Assembly (NCBI GenBank): GCA_934426825.1
Contig: CAKRYI010000005.1
Coordinates: 1 to 64,000 of the forward strand
DNA from: an uncultured Acetatifactor sp.
GTDB taxonomy: Bacteria; Bacillota; Clostridia; Lachnospirales; Lachnospiraceae
Direction of reading: 5' to 3'
Length of the DNA stretch: 64,000 nt
Positions 59,405 to 64,000 of the stretch are shown here, one piece after another (the stretch's first letter is position 1; each line of letters opens with the position of its first letter). The notes beneath the pieces were generated by a model. It worked only from the letters and a program-made list of their open reading frames with translations. It ran no database searches and was not told the origin of the DNA. The position numbers were made by a program, and so were the translations under genes.

Positions 59405-59413
59405 AATGTCGAC

Positions 59414-59446
59414 GGCGTATGGGCAGGTAATACTTGCCAATACGCC
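59414..59446 (+). terminator. strong hairpin after pepD without T run
   Basis: GGCGTAT and GGCAGG-type arms pair with CTTGCC and ATACGCC through a mismatch around a TAATA loop. No T tract follows, so it may act as an mRNA 3' stabiliser rather than an intrinsic terminator. Confidence 0.5.
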
Positions 59447-59518
59447 GAAGTTACGATATACTCATTCATAGTATGCACGGCGGCGGGCTGTGTGGTTTGA
59501 AGTGTGAGAGGAAGAAGT

Positions 59519-60688
59519 ATGTTTTATTTTGATACCTGTATAAGGGCATTTATCAAGGGGAATCTTGGGGATGACCTTTTTGTTCATGTCCTGTGCAACC
59601 GTTATCCGAATACGCATTTCTGGCTGTGTGGAGAACATAGATTTCGCAGAAATTTTGCTTCCCTTTCAAATCTTTCTTATGTCTCTACAGATAAGGGATT
59701 TATCAAATGGTTTTTCCGTTTTCTGTATGTGGTTCCGTTCTGTATCAATCAGGTGTTGAAAAGAACAGGGAAGAGAGAGGCTTTTTCCAAATATACCTGT
59801 TTTGACTTTATATCCCGACACAGCAGATGCAATATTCTGATTTCGGGGTCTATTTTTATGGAACTGGGAACAGAGGAGTTTTATGTCTCTCCTTATTATA
59901 AGAAGGAGGAGAAATATTACGGCAGAAAACCTTATGTGATGGGCTGCAATTTCGGACCCTTTCATTCCGGGGGATATTTGGAGTTTTACCGGAAATGCTT
60001 TCAGAAGGCGGTCTCGGTGAGCTTTCGGGACAACTATTCCGGTGCAATGTTTCCGGGCGGCAATATCCGTGTGGCACCGGACATTCTGTTTGCCTATCCT
60101 GTGGAACGGGCGATAGCTCCGACACTAAAAAATTATGTGCTGATATCGGTAATCAATCTGTTGAAGGACGAAGTGGGGAACACCGATGTCGCGGATGAAT
60201 ATGAAAAGATGATGGAAAACATCGTTTCCCGGCTCCTTGCCGACAAAAAACAAGTTGTTTTGATGGGATTTTGCAGGGAACAGCAGGATGATAGGGTGAT
60301 TGACAGGCTGGCGGCGGATAAAAAAGATAATCCGCTTCTACATATTGTAAATTATCCGGATATTTCCGTACATGAGGCAGCGGGATATTTTATCGGAGCG
60401 GACTATGTGATTGCGTCGAGATACCATGCCATGATTCTGGGATGGCTTTTTAGGAAGAAGGTATTTCCCATCTGTTACGGGGAAAAAATGCTTCATGTGA
60501 TAGAAGATTTCATGCCGGGAAGCCCGTTTCTTTTGGTGGAGGACATCGGAAAGTTTGACATACAGCGGATATGGGACGATATGGCATGCGAAAGAGAGGC
60601 GTTTCCAGAGGTGGAAAAAGTGGCGCAGGCTGCACTTGGACATTTTGCAGAATTGGATAAAAACTATAGCGCCGCAGAATGCCATTAA
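59519..60688 (+). CDS. polysaccharide pyruvyl transferase-family protein
   Basis: 389 residues. GNLGDDLFVHVLCNRYPN near the start, ILISGSIFMELG and GCNFGPFHSG, then a second half with MGFCREQQDD, VHEAAGYFIGADYVIASRYHAMILG and FPICYGEKMLHVIEDF. This is the pattern of the PS_pyruv_trans (CsaB-like) GT-B fold. Members add ketal-pyruvate to surface polysaccharide sugars, or act in related ways. Some Tyr/Cys-rich variations make the exact activity uncertain. The ATG after GAGGAAG was chosen over an upstream GTG. Precedes a polyprenyl sugar transferase, pointing to exopolysaccharide synthesis. Confidence 0.82.
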   Translation: MFYFDTCIRAFIKGNLGDDLFVHVLCNRYPNTHFWLCGEHRFRRNFASLSNLSYVSTDKGFIKWFFRFLYVVPFCINQVLKRTGKREAFSKYTCFDFISRHSRCNILISGSIFMELGTEEFYVSPYYKKEEKYYGRKPYVMGCNFGPFHSGGYLEFYRKCFQKAVSVSFRDNYSGAMFPGGNIRVAPDILFAYPVERAIAPTLKNYVLISVINLLKDEVGNTDVADEYEKMMENIVSRLLADKKQVVLMGFCREQQDDRVIDRLAADKKDNPLLHIVNYPDISVHEAAGYFIGADYVIASRYHAMILGWLFRKKVFPICYGEKMLHVIEDFMPGSPFLLVEDIGKFDIQRIWDDMACEREAFPEVEKVAQAALGHFAELDKNYSAAECH

Positions 60689-60762
60689 AAGACGACAAAG
60701 AGTTACAGGGACAATAAAAAAGGAAGGTTAAAGGGCGCCTTTGGGGCGTCGGAAAGGAAAAC

Positions 60763-62163
60763 ATGAATCGGACAAATTCTGGAGCAAATACCGATACGGA
60801 ACAAATTGTGTTAGATATTTTGATACTGGTTAGTTCCTTTGGAATCACGCAGCTGTTTTTGGGGAAAAGCCTGAGTGACGGAATGTTTTTAAAGCTGACG
60901 GTTCTTATGCCGGTATTTATTCTTATTTATATTCTTTCCAACAAAGAAGAGTATCTTTACAACGTGACGCTGTTCTATTATCTGGACAGGATTCACCGCA
61001 AAATCACAAAGTCTTTTCTTTTGGCGGCGGTAGCCACCTCTGCCATTATGTACTGTGTGACGGATGTGGAAGCGGAGGGCAGAAAATTCTATTTTGTTTT
61101 TCTGATTATCGGGTATGTTCTGCTCTGTATCAAAATGGTGGCTTACAGACCCCTTACGAGAAAGTTTATGAAAAAGCGGGCACCCCGTACGGTTTTCGTG
61201 GGAAAAATAGGCGCCTTTAATAAATTCCGCTATTTTCTGGATAAGACCGGTATTCGCATGGATGTCATCGGCTATGTGGCAATGACGAAGGAGGAAGCGG
61301 AGGCGGACGAACGCTACATCGGCTATCTGGAGGAACTGGAGGAGTTAATCCGGAATTATCAGCTGGATCAGGTTTATATTATGCAGAAAAACGGCGACGA
61401 GCTGCCTTTTACCCAGCAGTATGTCGACCTGTGTATCGGAATGGGTGTGACGGTAAGACTGGTGGTGGACTTTTACAAGAGACGCCGCGCCAACAGTTAT
61501 GTTTCTACGGTGGGAACCTATCCGGTCATCGCTTATCACACCATTTCACTGAATACCTATGAAAGTATGCTCAAGCGGACGTTAGACATTTTGGCGGGGA
61601 TTGTGGGCATTATCGTAGCGTCCCCGATTATGTTGATTACGGCGATTGCCATAAAGTTAGATTCCCCCGGACCGGTTTTGTTCAAGCAGATCCGTGTGGG
61701 GCAGAACGGCAGGCACTTTAAAATATATAAATTCCGGAGCATGTATACGGATGCGGAGGAGCGGAAAAAAGAACTGATGGCGCAGAATGAATTGCAGGGC
61801 GGAGTCATGTTTAAAATGAAAGAGGATCCCCGCGTGACGAAGGTGGGAAAATTTATCCGAAAGACCAGCATTGACGAGCTGCCGCAGTTTTTCAACGTGG
61901 TTCAGGGAACCATGAGTCTGGTGGGAACCAGACCGCCTACTTTGGACGAGGTGGAAAAGTACGAGAGCAGACAGTGGCGGCGTATCAGCATCAAACCGGG
62001 ACTCACCGGTATGTGGCAGGTCAGCGGAAGAAGCAATATCAAGGATTTTGACGAGATTGTGGAGCTGGACACGGAATACATTGATAACTGGTCGCTGTGG
62101 CTGGATATAAAAATTGTTTTAAAGACCGTGCTGGTGGTGCTTAGACATAATGATGCGTATTAA
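60763..62163 (+). CDS. polyprenyl-phosphate sugar-1-phosphate transferase (WcaJ/EpsL-like)
   Basis: 466 residues. About four N-terminal hydrophobic segments, a CoA-binding-like soluble domain (APRTVFVGKIGAFNKF to about residue 240), one more membrane segment (ILAGIVGIIVASPIMLITAI), then the bacterial sugar transferase domain: PVLFKQIRVGQNGRHFKIYK, FRSMYTDAEERK, KFIRKTSIDELPQFFNV, MSLVGTRPP and KPGLTGMWQVSGRS. It starts lipid-linked repeat-unit assembly for exopolysaccharide or capsule on the inner face of the membrane. The donor sugar is not readable. Confidence 0.94.
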   Translation: MNRTNSGANTDTEQIVLDILILVSSFGITQLFLGKSLSDGMFLKLTVLMPVFILIYILSNKEEYLYNVTLFYYLDRIHRKITKSFLLAAVATSAIMYCVTDVEAEGRKFYFVFLIIGYVLLCIKMVAYRPLTRKFMKKRAPRTVFVGKIGAFNKFRYFLDKTGIRMDVIGYVAMTKEEAEADERYIGYLEELEELIRNYQLDQVYIMQKNGDELPFTQQYVDLCIGMGVTVRLVVDFYKRRRANSYVSTVGTYPVIAYHTISLNTYESMLKRTLDILAGIVGIIVASPIMLITAIAIKLDSPGPVLFKQIRVGQNGRHFKIYKFRSMYTDAEERKKELMAQNELQGGVMFKMKEDPRVTKVGKFIRKTSIDELPQFFNVVQGTMSLVGTRPPTLDEVEKYESRQWRRISIKPGLTGMWQVSGRSNIKDFDEIVELDTEYIDNWSLWLDIKIVLKTVLVVLRHNDAY

Positions 62164-62268
62164 AACGACAATGTAAAAAAATATTTTGCAATTTTTTTCA
62201 TTTTTTTGAACCCTTTTGAAAATCCGTCCCGTCTTTAATAGGGAAGGCAGTTGAGAGGAGAACAATGG

Positions 62269-62610
62269 ATGAAGGGTGTGATTGCAAAAACAGCACTACC
62301 CATAGGACAAGTTCTGGGAGCGGCAGCGGAACGAATTGGTTACAAGCTGACCGTGATTGAAGAGGAAGCGGTTCCGTTGTCGGACGGAAATCTGACAGGG
62401 CAGAACACATTCCTTGGAATAGCGCTGGTGATTCTGCTTTTGCTGGCAGGTATCGCAGTGAATGTCTATTGGGTCCGGTGCAAGGGCTATAGAGAGCGGA
62501 TTGTGCAGCTGAGCGGTAAAGATGGTCCGGCATACAAGGGCTGGAACTTAAGAAAGCTGAAGGAAACCACAAGAGAGCTGGAATGGAATCTTGTCGGGGA
62601 AGAATATTAG
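62269..62610 (+). CDS. small membrane protein upstream of the surface protein, 113 aa
   Basis: Start at the ATG eight bases after GAGGAG. A short N-terminal part (MKGVIAKTALPIGQVLGAAAERIGYKLT) is followed by an acidic loop, one hydrophobic segment (about residues 46-66) and a basic tail containing KGWNLRKLKETTRELEWN. No family recognised. It ends 66 bases before the large surface protein, so a shared transcript is likely. The ~100 bases before it are A/T-rich without a clear promoter. Confidence 0.65.
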   Translation: MKGVIAKTALPIGQVLGAAAERIGYKLTVIEEEAVPLSDGNLTGQNTFLGIALVILLLLAGIAVNVYWVRCKGYRERIVQLSGKDGPAYKGWNLRKLKETTRELEWNLVGEEY

Positions 62611-62676
62611 AAAGCAATACGAATATTCAAAAACAATACATAAAATAATATAGCAGAAAGATGAGGAGAGAACACG

Positions 62677-64000
62677 ATGAAAAAGAAGAAGGGGAGAACT
62701 TTTAAAAGAGCCGTTACCATACTGATGAGTGCGGTGATGGTTGCAGAGACAATCAACTGCGCAAGCATGACTGCCTTTGCGGGAAGCGTCAGTGCAGGGG
62801 ACGTCATTGTGATGAATGACGAGCTGAAGGATACGGTAAACGCCGCAGAGCAGGCAGACAAAGCTGCATATGATGCGGCACAGGCTGCACTGGAAGCCGC
62901 TAAAGCGGCTGAAAAGCTGGCAAACGCTGCGGGTGATGCGGCACTTGAGACAGATGCGGACGGCAAATATACCAAGACCGTCAGCGACGGAAACGGTGTA
63001 TATTCCGAGCAGCCCGTATTGAAGGATGAGTTAGAAGATAAGGTGAGCGCCGCTGAGGAAGAGGTGGCAAAAGCCAATGACAATACGGATAAGGTGCAGA
63101 AGGATACAGATGCAGCTCTTTCCGACATTGTGAACGATACCGTTGCCGACACGCAGGAAAAGCTGACAACCGCAACCGAGGCGGCTACAGCAGCGGAAGA
63201 GGCAAAGAAGGAAGCGGAGAGCGCAGCGACAAAGAGCAAGAACGCTACCAACCAGTTTGCGGCTGAGCAGTATGCAAAGAGAGCACAGGATGCAGCCGAT
63301 AAGGCACAGGCTGCTGCAGATGAGGCAAAAAATGCGTACAACGAATCCGTAGATATTCTGAACAAGGCAATCGACGAGTACAACAGAGTCGTTGCGGATG
63401 CAGAGGCACAGGTTCTTGCAGGAAATGCGGATGCACGGGCAGCACTGGATGCGGCACAGGCAGCGCTTAACAGCGCAAAGGCAGCCGTAGCTGCAGCAAA
63501 GGCAGAGTATGACGCTGCAGTGGCAAACAGCATGACAGCAGCCGCAGCCGCCGCAGAGGCACAGACACAGGCAGACGCTGCAGAAGCTGCTGCGAATGAT
63601 GCAGTGGAAAATTTGGAAAACGAGAAGAAAGTAGACGTTGAGGATTTAAAGGCTCAGAAAGAGCAGAAAGAAAGCGAACTGGCACAGGCACAGGCTGACC
63701 AGACCAAGATCGAAGAAGAACAGGATCTTGTGATTGCACAGGAGCAGGCAAAAAAGGTTGAGGCAGACAATAAAATCACTGCTTACAATGAGGCAAAGAG
63801 CCGTGTGGACAGCATGGAAGATAAGGGCTTCCTGGGACTTGGCACCTCTGAAATCGAAGAGGCAAGAAAAGTTGCGGGAAAGACCACAAGCGACTGGAAG
63901 AGCAGAAAGCTGACCTTTAGCGGATGGGTTTACACTTATTATACACAGGCTGAGATTGATGCGGCAAAGAACAAGGTAAGTGCATATGAGGCAGATAAGA
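62677..64000 (+). CDS. large Ala-rich coiled-coil surface protein (partial, runs off the right edge)
   Basis: At least 441 codons are open to the window end. The ATG follows GAGGAGAG. The first ~40 residues are a long signal peptide: basic KKKKGRTFKRA, hydrophobic core VTILMSAVMVAETI, possible cleavage after TAFA. The rest is dominated by Ala, Glu, Lys, Asp and Gln in heptad-like patterns (AAQAALEAAKAAEKLANAAG, ADKAQAAADEAKNAYNES), indicating a long extracellular coiled coil. Near residue 385 the pattern breaks (DKGFLGLGTSEIEEARK, FSGWVYTYYTQAEID), suggesting another domain. Its anchoring and C-terminus lie outside. Probably an adhesin or cell wall-associated fibre protein. The matching minus-strand frame is only a shadow of this composition. 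Confidence 0.85.
   Translation, partial: MKKKKGRTFKRAVTILMSAVMVAETINCASMTAFAGSVSAGDVIVMNDELKDTVNAAEQADKAAYDAAQAALEAAKAAEKLANAAGDAALETDADGKYTKTVSDGNGVYSEQPVLKDELEDKVSAAEEEVAKANDNTDKVQKDTDAALSDIVNDTVADTQEKLTTATEAATAAEEAKKEAESAATKSKNATNQFAAEQYAKRAQDAADKAQAAADEAKNAYNESVDILNKAIDEYNRVVADAEAQVLAGNADARAALDAAQAALNSAKAAVAAAKAEYDAAVANSMTAAAAAAEAQTQADAAEAAANDAVENLENEKKVDVEDLKAQKEQKESELAQAQADQTKIEEEQDLVIAQEQAKKVEADNKITAYNEAKSRVDSMEDKGFLGLGTSEIEEARKVAGKTTSDWKSRKLTFSGWVYTYYTQAEIDAAKNKVSAYEADK

Noticed and set aside
62607..63533. 308-codon minus-strand open frame rich in Ser and Ala
   Set aside because: It is the antisense image of the Ala-rich coiled-coil gene, with no ribosome binding site; long complementary frames are expected from such biased codon composition.

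Overview
The window looks like chromosome of a spore-forming, anaerobic Gram-positive Firmicute, most likely a gut Lachnospiraceae. This rests on the gene content: a single-chain PurL of about 1265 residues, T-box leaders on thrS and cysE/cysS, an infC-rpmI-rplT operon with an L20-type leader and an AUU start, the sporulation sigma factor SigH, a LysM-GH18 spore-type glycosidase, and families common in this group (DUF4364, DUF1540, DUF4177, DUF4474, CarD-like). Genus is not resolvable by eye. I saw no rRNA, CRISPR array, insertion sequence or prophage. Layout, left half. 1-5.3 kb: a structured repeat, a small hypothetical gene, a formate/nitrite channel, a large divergent cyclic-nucleotide-binding-domain protein of unknown role, a hypothetical gene and a TetR regulator. 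5.3-13.1 kb: purL, a degenerate EAL-HDOD signalling protein, an ECF transporter S component, and a DUF4474 protein next to a calcineurin-like phosphoesterase. 13.1-22.5 kb: carA-carB, superoxide dismutase, a GH13 sugar hydrolase, queH and argS. 22.5-23.7 kb: tRNA-Val and tRNA-Met, an odd inverted-repeat element and a DUF4177 gene. 23.8-33 kb: rarA, convergent DUF4364, radical SAM and malic enzyme genes, then rho, rpmE, a DUF1385 gene, prmC and prfA, a termination/translation neighbourhood. Layout, right half. 33-38 kb: a Phd/ParE toxin-antitoxin pair, a secreted GH5 enzyme with two beta-trefoil repeats behind a LacI-type palindrome, a tiny membrane protein and a MATE transporter. 38-44.5 kb: a CarD-like regulator, a threonine T-box, a small membrane protein, thrS, a Cys-rich DUF1540 protein with a structured leader, infC-rpmI-rplT and a HAD phosphatase. 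44.5-50.2 kb: a flavoprotein, metY, an esterase, an orphan trpF and LysM-GH18. 50.2-57.2 kb: a large nested palindrome, an attenuator-controlled DEAD-box helicase, ispF, a cysteine T-box, cysE-cysS-mrnC-rlmB and sigH. This last block mirrors the ispF/cysE/cysS/mrnC/rlmB/sigH order of Bacillus subtilis. 57.2-64 kb: tRNA-Pro, tRNA-Gly (minus strand), tRNA-Asn, pepD, a polysaccharide pyruvyl transferase-like protein, a polyprenyl sugar transferase, a small membrane protein, and the start of a large Ala-rich coiled-coil surface protein that runs off the window. Regulation is visible in RNA: two T-boxes with readable specifier codons (ACC Thr, TGC Cys), the infC leader, a terminator in the helicase leader overlapping a four-codon mini-ORF, a hairpin that would mask the MATE ribosome binding site, and a hairpin abutting the DUF1540 ribosome binding site. 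No complete novel defence or biosynthetic system is apparent. The least explained pieces are the nested palindromes, the 22.97-23.04 kb inverted repeat, the cNMP-domain protein, and the surface-protein locus at the right edge.
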